Part shown: piece after piece, positions 33,001 through 42,684 of the stretch | Layout of the letters: each line of letters starts with the position of its first letter | Numbering within the stretch: position 1 is the first letter of the stretch | DNA from: a virus | Length of the DNA stretch: 64,000 bases | Reading direction: 5' to 3' (one strand) | IMG/VR virus record: IMGVR_UViG_3300017783_000003 | Location: 52,793-116,792 of that record | The notes under the pieces: model-generated | What the model saw: the letters and a program-made list of their open reading frames with translations, nothing else | What the model was told of the DNA's origin: nothing | Databases searched by the model: none | Program-made: the position numbers and the translations under genes

Positions 33001-36000
33001 CACAACTTCCTGTAGGATTCCAAAGATTTGTTGCTTTTAATGAAAATGCTTATGTTCTCACAGTTCTAGAAAAAGGAGATTCTGATGTTGTAGAAACTGG
33101 TGATATTGTATACATTGATCCTAAATTTGTATCTATTAATTCATCTACTTCAGATAGCACAGGAGTAACAGCAGGTTCTCTTGTTATCCAAATGCCACAG
33201 AACTTCTTTGGTATTGGTCTCACCGTATATCCAAAATTAAAACTTACTGCTAGTGTTGAGATTGATCAAGCTAAACCAAGACTCAAGACTGCTATCAGAA
33301 ACCAAAGGATCGTTATAATCTCTGGCGGAGACCGTGTTATTCCTTTGCGTGGTTCTGACTATGATGGTGTGGCAACCGCCATTCTTTCATATTCAGACGC
33401 ATTCAAACTAAGATATGTTTATGAAGGTTCTTCAACTACACCACCTGATGTAGATTCTGCGGGTAATCTTATTAGTGGAACCGATGTAACTTACAAGTTC
33501 TCATTCGATGATGGTCAAAGAGATACCTTGTATGATGTTTCGAGATTGGTTCTTAAACCAGGATTTGAATCCACCCAAGGTCAACTTGTCGTTGCATTTG
33601 ATTATTTTGAACATTCTTCAGGAGATTTCTGTACTGTAGATTCCTATACTCATGAAGCAGGTGTAGAAGGTAGTGAAGTTCCTTCATTCAACTCTTCTGT
33701 ACATGGCATCGTCTCACTAAAAGATGTTCTTGACTTTAGACCTAAAGTAGATTCTTCTACTACTGTTACAGGTTTCCAAGATGTCTCTATACTGTCTAAT
33801 CCTTCTGGTGCTAGTTACATTAACTTTACTGGGGACTCTGGTGTTACCGCTTTAACTCCAGCATCTGATCCTGGATTAGAGTACAGCATGTCCTTCAGTG
33901 AAACTCAATACTTAGATCGTATTGATGGTATCTTCTTAAATAAAAAAGGAGAATTTGTTGTTAAGAAAGGAAATGCTTCTCTAAATCCAGCAAAACCAGA
34001 TAACGTAGATGATGCTATTACTATTGCATATCTACATATTCCAGCGTTCACTAAGAGCAACAAAGATGTTCGTATCGTTCCCGTAGATAACCGTCGTTAT
34101 ACGATGCGTGACATCGGTAAATTAGAGAAGCGTATTGAACGTTTAGAGTATTACACTACTCTCAGTATTCTAGAGCAACAAACTCTTAATATGCAGATTA
34201 AGGATACTGTTGGTTTCGACAGATTCAAGTCTGGTTTTATTGTTGATAATTTTGAAGGTCATGGAATTGGTAATATCATTTCCGAAGACTACAAATGTTC
34301 TATTGACACCCAACAGTCTGTTTTACGTCCATCCGTAAAAGAGAACAGTATTAATCTTAGAGAAGTTAATACTAGAAATGATCAAAGATTAATCTCTGGA
34401 TATGTAAATAACTCTAATGTTATTACTTTACCATATACTTCTCTAAAATTACTTGGTAATGAATTTGCTACAAAAACTATTAATCCAAATCCTTTCGTAG
34501 TTATTCAATACGTAGGTGACTGCAGTATCTCCCCAACCATTGATCAATGGTACAACACAGATATTGCACCTCTTGCTCTAAACACAAATACAAATCATTA
34601 CGCTATTTTCCAGGCAAAAAATGATGTTAGAGACGCTATTGGAAGCATCTTTAATTCGTTCATTGTTAATTGGACTGGTTCTGATTCTTCATTGATGTCA
34701 ATTAACTCATTCGCAACAGTTACTTCAGACAAAGTTGAATCTTTCGTTCAAAAAGCAAACATTGCTAGTTCTTCTAACGTAAGTCCACAAAACAATGAGA
34801 TTGCTAAAGGTGTAACCACCAAGACTGTTAATGGAGTTAAAGTTTCTTCTTCCTTAGAGTTCTTTGCACGTTCTATTCCAGTCTTCTTTAAAGTACAAAG
34901 ATTAAAAGCAGATACTAAATTAAATGTATACATTGATGGAAGAAGTGTAAATCCATGGGTAGTACCCGATAGCAACTTCAGTGGCATTGCAGGAAACTCT
35001 CTCACCACATTTGGTTCCGAACTTAAAACTAACAGCAATGGTGATCTAAGTGGTATGATTCTTATCCCATCTGGTTATGAACCAGTATCTAATTCTAGAT
35101 GGTATGGAAATTCTGACAATGTAGATTATAATCTTGCTTCCGAAGAAATCTATATTGCTGCTGGCGAGAAAACAATTACATTTACAGATACTGATAACTA
35201 TGATAACAAATCCGAGTCCAACTCGTATGCTGACGTAATATTCTATTCCACTGGAATCATTCCAGAAAATCCCTCATCTATTGTTTCTACCACAGCAGCA
35301 TACTTCAAAGCAAATGAAGGTGTTCAGTCTGTAAATAGTAACACTGATAAAGAAGTAAAACCAAACCCACTTGCCCAAACTTTCAAAATTGAAAACTTTA
35401 GTGGTGGTTGTTTCACAACTGGCATTGATCTGTTCTTCAAGAACAAAGATACTTCTATTCCAATTAAGACTTATCTAACCAATGTTGATACTGGAAAACC
35501 AGGCAAGCATGTAATTCCAGGTTCTACTTCAATTAAGTATCCAGAAACATATCTCAAAATTTTCGTAACTGGAGATAATGATACAATCTCTATTAAGAAA
35601 AATGAGTTTGTAAAAGGTTCTGCCACAAATGCTTCTGGTCCTATCCTAAGAGTTTTTGATAAGAACAATATTCAAGTTGGTGACGAAAATTCACTACAGT
35701 TCCAATTAAACAAAGAACAAGTATATACACTTATTTTAGAAAATCATAATGGAATTTCCTTTATTGCTAACGAGCAACTTATTATTCCTTCTGTTACTGA
35801 ATACAACAATACTAGAAATAAGGAAGTCTTAATTAACATTGCCAAAGATTCTGGAAAACTTGTTGAATTACAAGTAGAACAGACTGGATCTAATTATGAA
35901 ACTGCAGCAATAACTATCGAAAGTCCACAACTTCCAGGTGGATCTACTGCTACAGGTAACATATATGTATCCGATGGTCAGATTTATTCTTCTGAACTAG

Positions 36001-38117
36001 TTCTTTCTGGTCGTGGATATACAGAAGCACCTTCAGTTGTTATTAAAGGTGTTGGTTTAGGTGCTGGTGATGCTATCATTACTTCTAGGATTGAGATTGA
36101 TACTCCTGCAGTAAGAATGGGTGTTGCAACTGATGCAAATGCAGATACTCCTTCTACTGTACCAACACACTTCGATTTCAAGCATCCTGTATATTTACAA
36201 AATGACACTGAGTATGCTTTAGTTGTAGAAACAGATTCTATTGAATATGATCTCTGGGTATCTAGACTTGGAGAGACTGAAGTTGCTACAAGTACAACTG
36301 TCAATTCACAACCATTATTAGGTTCAGTATACAAGTCTCAAAATATTGATAACTGGACTGAAGATTTATTTGAGGATATTAAATTTACTCTTTACAGAGC
36401 AGAGTTTGATACCAGTTCATTTGCTCAACTTCTACTAACTAATGAAGACCTTGGATTTGAAAAACTAGATAGCGATCCATTTGAGTCTAGTGTAAGATCT
36501 AACTCAAACGCTACTTCAGATCTCTTTAAAAATAATAATAAACTTATTAAAGTATTCCACAGAGATCATGGATTTGAAGATACTTTATCTTCAGTATACT
36601 TTAGAGGATCTGAAGATACTGGCGGAATCTCTTCTACTGTCTTGAATGCTAAATTATTTACTGTAAAAAATTCTGGTCTAGATAATTATGTTATTGAACT
36701 TCCAAGTAGAGCAGGTTCCAGTCTATTCGGTGGTGGTGATAAAGTATTTGCTACCTACAATAGAAAGTATGAAAAATTATACGCACAAATTTCCTACTTA
36801 CAACTAGAAGGAACTACTATTGACACTGAAGTTGAGACCACAAATATTACACCTTTAGATTCCAATTCAGTCAACTTCCCGTCTTATACTCAATCTACTT
36901 TTGAGAAAACGTTCCTAAATCAAGAGCATTTCTTCACTAATCAAAAGATTATTTCTTCTAAGATTAATGAAACTATGAATAATGTTGACAGATCTCTAAC
37001 TTATAAAATTAATTTGACCTCCACAGTTTCGTATCTGTCTCCAGTAATTGATCTCAATATTGCTTCAGTAAAAACATCTACAAACAGAATTGATAATTCT
37101 ACAGGTCAAGAGAAAAGATTTGGTAAAAAATATCAGAAACTTACTTTCCTGCCTGTTTATAACTTAGGATTAAATGTTACACCAACAGGTGCAGATACTA
37201 CAGTTCTTGTTCCTGGTGTAACATTAGAGGGTGTTACTAGTCAAGCATCAGGAACACTTCTATCTTACGATAGTAATATTGCTTTAATCTCACTAACTTC
37301 TTCAGTTCTCTTTAAAACGGGTGAAATTTTGATCGCCAAGAATCTTGGTGGTGTCAGACTTACTGGCATTTCATTATCTGTATCTACCCAAAATGAGCAG
37401 AAGTTTAGTTTCACCGAAGGTACTAATGTATTCTCCTACTTCCCATCAAATTTCAATTATAACTATGCCAACATTATTGACGGTAAAGTTATCTCTTGGG
37501 ATTCCGATGAGAAAGAACTCATAGTAGAAAACCCATATGCTCCTATTGATGGTAATTATGACAGTGCTATTCTCAAAGATAGTAATTTTGTAAGAAAGCA
37601 AGAAGATCAAGAATCAGATATCTTTAGAGTTGGAGATATTGTCAAGTCTCAAGATGATTATTATGTAACTATCACTGGAGCAAATTTTGAAAATGGTGCT
37701 GACTTCACTGCCGAGACTGATTCCAAAAATAGTTCTTCTCTTGCTAAGTATGTTTCTAAAGAAGTTTCTATCAATGAACCAGGAACTTCAATCGACGTAC
37801 GTTTAACAGTTAATGTTAAAACAAGAGAAAATATTCAAGTTCTTTACAAAACTAAAGAAACATCTGCTCAACTTAATTTTGAGGATATTAACTGGACTTA
37901 CTTTAATGACACTGGATATTCCGATAACAACGATCTAGCAACTGCTGAGAATTCTATCTCTGCAATTGCCGAAGATCAAGCATCTTATCAGGAATATAAA
38001 TTCAGTGTACAAGATATTTCCGAGTTTACTTCTTTTGCAATTAAAATTGTTATGAAGTCCGATGATCCTGCGTATGCACCCAAGATCCAAGATATGCGAT
38101 CAGTAGCTTCCTACTAA
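30036..38117 (+). CDS. Giant DUF4815-type virion structural protein
   Basis: 2693 residues. The N-terminal 'NVSPYFDDFDTDKNFYKVLF' and 'RELTSLQSILQNQIESYG' are the hallmark of the DUF4815 tail/baseplate proteins of marine T4-like phages. The middle has long beta regions, 'FRPKVDSSTTVTGFQDV' and a helical linker 'RDIGKLEKRIERLEYYTT' (about residue 1350). Two Gly-Tyr modules ('GSNYETAAITIE', 'GRGYTEAPSVVIKG') lie at about 1950-2020. The C-terminus is beta-rich ('SFAIKIVMKSDDPAYAPKI'). It probably forms part of the peripheral baseplate or short fibre connection, as T4 gp9-gp11 do, but no direct homology to these is visible. Confidence 0.85.
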   Translation: MPQKTNLNVSPYFDDFDTDKNFYKVLFRPGYSVQTRELTSLQSILQNQIESYGKYRFKQGQLVIPGEVGLNNRLNFVKLSSVSEVAVNENGAIVYKKYDIKQLIGSTLRGINSGVSAVVVEVKYATEESADLIFVNYINSGDDGNESTFRQGETLEVVGGVNTPLLVVGTDGSVLPTSIQIIDPDTGDNSSLSSPAMGYATALKVEEGIYFVNGFFVRNDEQLIVLNNYYDKASVKVGFAIVEDIITPEEDASLYDNARGYSNSSAPGAHRLKIKLELKKFEYKALTDKNFIQIIQIKNGVVEKQIKPADYTLLEETLARRTYDESGDYVVKDFTIDTREYYQRNGNNGIYKQGDNGLVKGLSATEAETKLVVSVSPGKAYVRGFEIVNKEVKYLTIEKARDTLTRDNVTVKSRGASAFKVSNVYGTVPLNTVAGELSAYPDVYLNAVFNDGSIGFNGLEEETSYKFTTSRRAIEFGLDKGLKTIMINVTEGNADPVVKSDFPTKLWYVKSRSGSTPTSAGYIDIVAFSNANDINVAGTTSYFVEATIYGERSVLDEYFVEYDEGDPSKYRILYKTEADVLPPEGYTPELSYGRLVSYTNTITPTIGVVKPKDFSLSDRPDGFSQDTDKIISRGKSGVNAQPYSGIFNFGYFNPTFFTRITLETTPAEGFGSGKYIYGKTSNAVGVIENDLSSNYSSGSKLFVTTIAGQFHSGETIFDEQGFSIKIAKDNTISHFICTKRGTGYGSDDSTSLFINGNEINNSKVAPRTSGQGIYRIEVLDRSALRETFIAPPQVKAFPIQESAANNPSVIPVLYKNTVLTYTPQNVKSLQSTYNNYKFTADVDFSKTKYSDYRPITNFSFSGKQGSKFLECSGFGANLSKDLIQGDIIQYTDGDDNIVKNIVQWTSDAEGTVKSRIYLTYSLRDDVTNISVVRVRPLVSNVNASLIFPTGSKQIASLVRDSSDTKIKYYVRKDFTSDLNAAGGVITFTAQLPVGFQRFVAFNENAYVLTVLEKGDSDVVETGDIVYIDPKFVSINSSTSDSTGVTAGSLVIQMPQNFFGIGLTVYPKLKLTASVEIDQAKPRLKTAIRNQRIVIISGGDRVIPLRGSDYDGVATAILSYSDAFKLRYVYEGSSTTPPDVDSAGNLISGTDVTYKFSFDDGQRDTLYDVSRLVLKPGFESTQGQLVVAFDYFEHSSGDFCTVDSYTHEAGVEGSEVPSFNSSVHGIVSLKDVLDFRPKVDSSTTVTGFQDVSILSNPSGASYINFTGDSGVTALTPASDPGLEYSMSFSETQYLDRIDGIFLNKKGEFVVKKGNASLNPAKPDNVDDAITIAYLHIPAFTKSNKDVRIVPVDNRRYTMRDIGKLEKRIERLEYYTTLSILEQQTLNMQIKDTVGFDRFKSGFIVDNFEGHGIGNIISEDYKCSIDTQQSVLRPSVKENSINLREVNTRNDQRLISGYVNNSNVITLPYTSLKLLGNEFATKTINPNPFVVIQYVGDCSISPTIDQWYNTDIAPLALNTNTNHYAIFQAKNDVRDAIGSIFNSFIVNWTGSDSSLMSINSFATVTSDKVESFVQKANIASSSNVSPQNNEIAKGVTTKTVNGVKVSSSLEFFARSIPVFFKVQRLKADTKLNVYIDGRSVNPWVVPDSNFSGIAGNSLTTFGSELKTNSNGDLSGMILIPSGYEPVSNSRWYGNSDNVDYNLASEEIYIAAGEKTITFTDTDNYDNKSESNSYADVIFYSTGIIPENPSSIVSTTAAYFKANEGVQSVNSNTDKEVKPNPLAQTFKIENFSGGCFTTGIDLFFKNKDTSIPIKTYLTNVDTGKPGKHVIPGSTSIKYPETYLKIFVTGDNDTISIKKNEFVKGSATNASGPILRVFDKNNIQVGDENSLQFQLNKEQVYTLILENHNGISFIANEQLIIPSVTEYNNTRNKEVLINIAKDSGKLVELQVEQTGSNYETAAITIESPQLPGGSTATGNIYVSDGQIYSSELVLSGRGYTEAPSVVIKGVGLGAGDAIITSRIEIDTPAVRMGVATDANADTPSTVPTHFDFKHPVYLQNDTEYALVVETDSIEYDLWVSRLGETEVATSTTVNSQPLLGSVYKSQNIDNWTEDLFEDIKFTLYRAEFDTSSFAQLLLTNEDLGFEKLDSDPFESSVRSNSNATSDLFKNNNKLIKVFHRDHGFEDTLSSVYFRGSEDTGGISSTVLNAKLFTVKNSGLDNYVIELPSRAGSSLFGGGDKVFATYNRKYEKLYAQISYLQLEGTTIDTEVETTNITPLDSNSVNFPSYTQSTFEKTFLNQEHFFTNQKIISSKINETMNNVDRSLTYKINLTSTVSYLSPVIDLNIASVKTSTNRIDNSTGQEKRFGKKYQKLTFLPVYNLGLNVTPTGADTTVLVPGVTLEGVTSQASGTLLSYDSNIALISLTSSVLFKTGEILIAKNLGGVRLTGISLSVSTQNEQKFSFTEGTNVFSYFPSNFNYNYANIIDGKVISWDSDEKELIVENPYAPIDGNYDSAILKDSNFVRKQEDQESDIFRVGDIVKSQDDYYVTITGANFENGADFTAETDSKNSSSLAKYVSKEVSINEPGTSIDVRLTVNVKTRENIQVLYKTKETSAQLNFEDINWTYFNDTGYSDNNDLATAENSISAIAEDQASYQEYKFSVQDISEFTSFAIKIVMKSDDPAYAPKIQDMRSVASY

Positions 38118-38314
38118 TGTACATACAAGTTGAAGGACACGAAAATTTAGTTAGAGATTCTTCTACTGGAGCAATTATCAACAAAGATAAAATCTCTGGT
38201 AGGAGAGTCTCATCTGAGTTTTACAGTATGAAACATGACATAAATACATTGAAGGAAGAACTATCTGAAATCAAACAACTTCTTAGAGAGATCGTAAGAG
38301 ATGCCAGCAATTAA
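38117..38314 (+). CDS. 65-residue coiled-coil virion-associated protein
   Basis: Starts at the last base of the preceding stop (TAATG), a classic coupled junction, and overlaps the next start by 14 bases. N-terminal 'MYIQVEGHENLVRDSSTGAI' with 'NKDKISGRRVSSEFYSMKHD', then a helix 'INTLKEELSEIKQLLREIV' of zipper type. Short proteins of this shape sit between structural giants in cyanophages and may be chaperones or connectors. Confidence 0.7.
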   Translation: MYIQVEGHENLVRDSSTGAIINKDKISGRRVSSEFYSMKHDINTLKEELSEIKQLLREIVRDASN

Positions 38315-41300
38315 TGTAGCTAAAACAGATACCTTTGAAATTCAAAGGCAAAAAATTAATACGATATCAGAAAATGTATTTGCATTTGCTGCTGGTGGTA
38401 GTGATCTTGCTACAGGCAATCTGAAGTTGGGTGATGGTGAAAAGGATGTCCCATCGCTGGCATTTACTTCAGACTTGCAGTTAGGTTTATACAAATCATC
38501 GCAAAACACAGCGACATTTGTTAGTGCAACAAAAAGAATTTTTGAATATAATAATGTAGGCTCTGTTTATTACAGAGATTTTATTATCAGGAAGACTACA
38601 CTATTTAATGAAGGAATTGAAATTCAATCAGTAGGTCAAAACTACGATGTAGGTAGTTACGAAGACATCTCTGCTTTTGGTGGTACTGGCGAGAGTGGAT
38701 CGTTTAACATCAATGTTGCTGAATATTCTGGTTCTACTATTTCTGGTAGTAACTACGTATTCGTCGGTGCTGAAGGTGATGATCAATATAGTAATGTACC
38801 ACTGCAAGGAGGTAATGGATCTGGCAATTTGGTCAACCTCACTTTTTCTAGTGGAGGATTTAGTGAAACTACAATCCAGCAATATGGTACTGGATATCAA
38901 GTAGGAGATGTTCTTACTCTACCACCATCACAATCTGGTGTTTCTGGTACAGTTACAGAAGAACAAAATAATATAGCGGTATCTAGTATAGCTGGTATCG
39001 TCGAGGGTATGATAGTAACCCAAACTGGTGGTGCAGGTGCTTTTGTAATACCAGAAGATATTGATGGCAACCCTTCAGATATTGTCGTTACTGGCGTTGA
39101 TGCCGAGAATACTGAGATTCAGGTAAACACCACTGCATCATCTTCAGGATCTGTAACATTAACTCTATCAGTTCCTTGGGGTAATTCTGGTAGTGGTTAT
39201 TCATACACCGTTGATAAACTTGGTGTTATCAACCAAATATCTGTTAATAACCCTGGTAATGGTTATGCAGGTGGTGATGTACTATCAGTAAATCCTCTGG
39301 ACTTAACAGCATTTATTGATTACACAGTAACTACAGTTGAAGGTCAAGTAATTAACTTTACTGTAAACGTTCCTACTAATGCGTTTTCAGTAGGGTCAAC
39401 TATTAGTACAGTTGATCCATCCGATAGTGAAGCAATTGCAGCATCGGGAGATGTACTAGAAGTCACTATATCTGGTGGCGCTATCACAAGTATTTTAGTT
39501 TCATTTACAGAAGGTAGTAGTGACGCTGGTTATAATGTTACTGGTAATGGCACATACACTGTAGATTCTGTAGACAATGCTGCTAGATATCAGATTGATA
39601 CCACAGAAGATCAAAGTAACCCTCAATTATATCCAAATTTAACTTTATATAAAGATAACAAATATAGATTTGATGTTTCTAATGTTGGATCTCATCCATT
39701 CAAATTCAGTATTCATCAAGATGGTATTCACGCAGGATTTGAAGAAACTGTAACTCTTAGTGATTCTTCTGCTGATATCACAGTAGCAAGTTCTACTGGA
39801 TTACTTGTTGGCATGTCGGTTACAACAAACAACAGTGCTAATGAAACAGGTGAAGTGGCAGGCGATACTGTAATTGAAGCAATCAATGGAAATACAATTA
39901 CATTATCCGATATTCCACAGGTTGCTGGATCTGCTGTTCTTGTATTTGCTGGTGTTCAATATGATGAATCGGAAGTTAGTTATGCTGACGACTACGTAAT
40001 TATTATACCAGAATCCACTACACCAACACCTTTATATTACTACTGTGGTATACACCCAAAAATGGGCGGTACTGGCACACTTACTATCGACTACAACAAT
40101 CCCAAAACCTTTGGTACTGGATTTGAAGTTCTTGCAAGTGAAGTAGAAGCAGTTGATGTTATTACTGGTTCTGTTGCTGATGGAGAGTTTAATGTTTCTT
40201 CTATTACTGGTACTGATGTAACAGTAGAAAACATTCAAACAACAAATATTACTGGCACTGAAGCACAATTTACAAGAACAGTTACTCCAGAAGTTGCATT
40301 AGAAGTAAACGCAGATAAAAGTTCATTAACTACTATCACTGCTTTAGGTGGAGAAATAATTCTTGGTGGTACATCTTTAAGTCTTGGCGACAATTTTACT
40401 GTCAATGCGGATACGGGAACTCTTAATACTAATGGTATTCTCAAGACTACTAACAAACTCAACATTAATGATTTTTTAAATATTGTTGATAATACTATTT
40501 CTGCTACCACTAATAATAGTATTTTCATTGTTCCTGCTGCTGGTAAAATTACTAAAATTGATTCTGCAACAGCACTGATTATTCCTAAAGGTAACACAGC
40601 AGCAAGACCTCTTGTAGGGCAGGTACAAGACGGTGCAATCCGTTTTAACAGCGAAACGAACCAGTATGAGGGTTATAGCGAAACAACGTCTTCCTGGTCC
40701 TCCCTGGGCGGTGTTAGAGACCTTGACGGTAACACATACATCGATGCAGAAGCATTCCCAGGCGCAAATGATAATACTCTGTATTTTTATAATGATAATG
40801 TTAACACTTTACAAGTAACAAGAAATTTTCTAGACTTTAGAAATACTAAAAAAATCAAATCTGCAAATACTACAGCACCAGAATATAGTAATTGGTTTGC
40901 TAACATTCCTGTAACAGTTACCACACCCACAACAAAACTCAAGTATAGAAACAATATATTTGAAGTTACTGTTGGTGGGGTAACAGCAACATCTGGAAAC
41001 GAACCATCTGATACTAGTGGAGATGAATTTATCAATGGTACAGCAACTCTAAAATGGATTGCTTCTGCTGTAGATGCCCTCACATTCCAAGAAATTTCTG
41101 AAGTTCGTATTGACCCATTTGGAGATACTCCACTTGTTATTAGTGGAGAACTTCGCTTTCTTAATAATGTAGTTTCTACAGATATTAATGATTTAGTTAT
41201 TAGACCAAATTCTGGTAAAAAAGTTTCTATTGATGCAGCAAGTTCTCTTAAAATTCCTGTTGGTGATAACAACCAAAGAGGTGCTGCAGTAATAGGTTCT

Positions 41301-42128
41301 ATCAGATTCAATACAGACATTCTCCAGTATGAGGGTTATGACGGTAACAACTGGTCCTCTCTTGGTGGCGTACGTGACGTTGATGGTAATACTTACATCA
41401 TTCCAGAAACTGCTCCTGGTCTAAATGAGAATACTTTATTCTTCTACAACAACGGCGTAAACACTGTTAGAGTTACAGAGAACGAATTTGTATTTGATGG
41501 TATTGAAGATATTTTCTCTTCCACGACAGATAATCTAAACATCAATGTAGAAAGTTTAACTTTTGAGGATGGTGCTCTTGTACTTGAGCACAGTGTACTT
41601 ACTGATACTTATCTTTATACAACTAGAGAGAACTTCGACATTGGCATGTCTCAAGGTCTCACTATTGATAAGTTCTTGAGACTGTCTAATACAGGTGACA
41701 TTAAATATAATGTAAACTTCCCTAACGGTGGTGGTGTTCCAGATTATCTAACTTTAGTTAGTGGTGATTTAAAAACGGTTGAATTTGCTGATATAAGAAT
41801 TTTATCTTCTGTCGCATCTCTTCAAAAAGGAACAAACGATAGTTATGGGTTTGAAGTTTACAAGTCTACCGATAAAGGAGCAAGGATTCTAGTTACTGTT
41901 CACAATACCACAATAAACGAGAAAGAACAAGTTGAACTTTCTGTTATAGATAATGGTACAGATATTGTATATTCCGATTACGGTAACATTAAAACAGGTA
42001 GTGAACTGTTTACAGCATCCTTTGATTATAATGCACTAAACAATGTTAGGGTTAACATAACTCTAAATTCAAGTTTAAGTCTTGGAAATCTTTGTAATGT
42101 AACAATCACAAGTTATGTAAATAAGTAA
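38301..42128 (+). CDS. Fibre-like structural protein with cupredoxin domain
   Basis: 1275 residues. N-terminal 'FEIQRQKINTISENVFAFA' and 'PSLAFTSDLQLGLYKSS' are typical of cyanophage fibre proteins. Residues about 440-600 hold a cupredoxin-like domain: 'NLTLYKDNKYRFDVSNVGSH', His 465 and 'YYYCGIHPKMGG' with Cys 582, His 585 and Met 588, the ligand set of a type 1 copper site. An inserted beta module separates His 465 from the Cys. Two repeats of 'IRFNxxxxQYEGY...SSLGGVRDxDGNTYI' follow at about 780-830 and 1000-1050. Likely a tail fibre or surface protein; copper binding is an inference from ligand spacing. Confidence 0.8.
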   Translation: MPAINVAKTDTFEIQRQKINTISENVFAFAAGGSDLATGNLKLGDGEKDVPSLAFTSDLQLGLYKSSQNTATFVSATKRIFEYNNVGSVYYRDFIIRKTTLFNEGIEIQSVGQNYDVGSYEDISAFGGTGESGSFNINVAEYSGSTISGSNYVFVGAEGDDQYSNVPLQGGNGSGNLVNLTFSSGGFSETTIQQYGTGYQVGDVLTLPPSQSGVSGTVTEEQNNIAVSSIAGIVEGMIVTQTGGAGAFVIPEDIDGNPSDIVVTGVDAENTEIQVNTTASSSGSVTLTLSVPWGNSGSGYSYTVDKLGVINQISVNNPGNGYAGGDVLSVNPLDLTAFIDYTVTTVEGQVINFTVNVPTNAFSVGSTISTVDPSDSEAIAASGDVLEVTISGGAITSILVSFTEGSSDAGYNVTGNGTYTVDSVDNAARYQIDTTEDQSNPQLYPNLTLYKDNKYRFDVSNVGSHPFKFSIHQDGIHAGFEETVTLSDSSADITVASSTGLLVGMSVTTNNSANETGEVAGDTVIEAINGNTITLSDIPQVAGSAVLVFAGVQYDESEVSYADDYVIIIPESTTPTPLYYYCGIHPKMGGTGTLTIDYNNPKTFGTGFEVLASEVEAVDVITGSVADGEFNVSSITGTDVTVENIQTTNITGTEAQFTRTVTPEVALEVNADKSSLTTITALGGEIILGGTSLSLGDNFTVNADTGTLNTNGILKTTNKLNINDFLNIVDNTISATTNNSIFIVPAAGKITKIDSATALIIPKGNTAARPLVGQVQDGAIRFNSETNQYEGYSETTSSWSSLGGVRDLDGNTYIDAEAFPGANDNTLYFYNDNVNTLQVTRNFLDFRNTKKIKSANTTAPEYSNWFANIPVTVTTPTTKLKYRNNIFEVTVGGVTATSGNEPSDTSGDEFINGTATLKWIASAVDALTFQEISEVRIDPFGDTPLVISGELRFLNNVVSTDINDLVIRPNSGKKVSIDAASSLKIPVGDNNQRGAAVIGSIRFNTDILQYEGYDGNNWSSLGGVRDVDGNTYIIPETAPGLNENTLFFYNNGVNTVRVTENEFVFDGIEDIFSSTTDNLNINVESLTFEDGALVLEHSVLTDTYLYTTRENFDIGMSQGLTIDKFLRLSNTGDIKYNVNFPNGGGVPDYLTLVSGDLKTVEFADIRILSSVASLQKGTNDSYGFEVYKSTDKGARILVTVHNTTINEKEQVELSVIDNGTDIVYSDYGNIKTGSELFTASFDYNALNNVRVNITLNSSLSLGNLCNVTITSYVNK

Positions 42129-42129
42129 G

Positions 42130-42639
42130 ATGGCAACAAACATTACAACCTTTGATTCCGTACATGGTTTTTCTGTTGGCAACACCACTGTAGTCAATGA
42201 AACTAACGATGCACGAAATCTAAATAGTCTAGAATTAAAAAATCAACTCTTTCTTGATAGTGCAGCAACAACATATATTCTTAGAGGATTGAACACTGCA
42301 GTTCTTTCTTTAGACGATGTTGGTTCTCAAATTACCTTACCTACTGACACCATTAATTTTATTACAGCACATATCATTGGAGTTAATGATAGCGGTGGCG
42401 GAAACATCTCAAAAAAATTTGAGTCTATCGTAACCAATAATGCTGCAGGTCAGGTGCAGATACTTTCTACCATGGAAACTATTATCAAAGATAGTATTCC
42501 ATTAGGTCAAGATTGGACATGTGTTCCTTTTGATTCAGGAAGTGCTAATAAATTTAGTTATTCGACAGTTAGAGCAGGTACTACCAACGAAATTAAGTGG
42601 GTAGCAGTAGCACAAGTCATTAGTATTGAATGGACTTGA
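42130..42639 (+). CDS. Virion-associated protein, unknown function
   Basis: 169 residues one base after the previous stop. Beta-rich, with 'TTFDSVHGFSVGNTTVVNET' at the N-terminus and 'INFITAHIIGVNDSGG' in the middle; the end is 'EIKWVAVAQVISIEWT'. A small Ig- or jelly-roll-like fold is plausible. Located between two fibre genes, it may be a fibre connector or decoration. Not assigned to a named family. Confidence 0.7.
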   Translation: MATNITTFDSVHGFSVGNTTVVNETNDARNLNSLELKNQLFLDSAATTYILRGLNTAVLSLDDVGSQITLPTDTINFITAHIIGVNDSGGGNISKKFESIVTNNAAGQVQILSTMETIIKDSIPLGQDWTCVPFDSGSANKFSYSTVRAGTTNEIKWVAVAQVISIEWT

Positions 42640-42641
42640 TG

Positions 42642-42648
42642 CTAAATA
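42642..42648 (+). promoter_or_regulatory. Late promoter-like CTAAATA
   Basis: CTAAATATAC, three bases after the preceding stop and 37 before the ATG of the 3491-residue gene. Confidence 0.45.
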
Positions 42649-42684
42649 TACTATAGGATTATCCCCACCACCAGCGAGAGAGAA

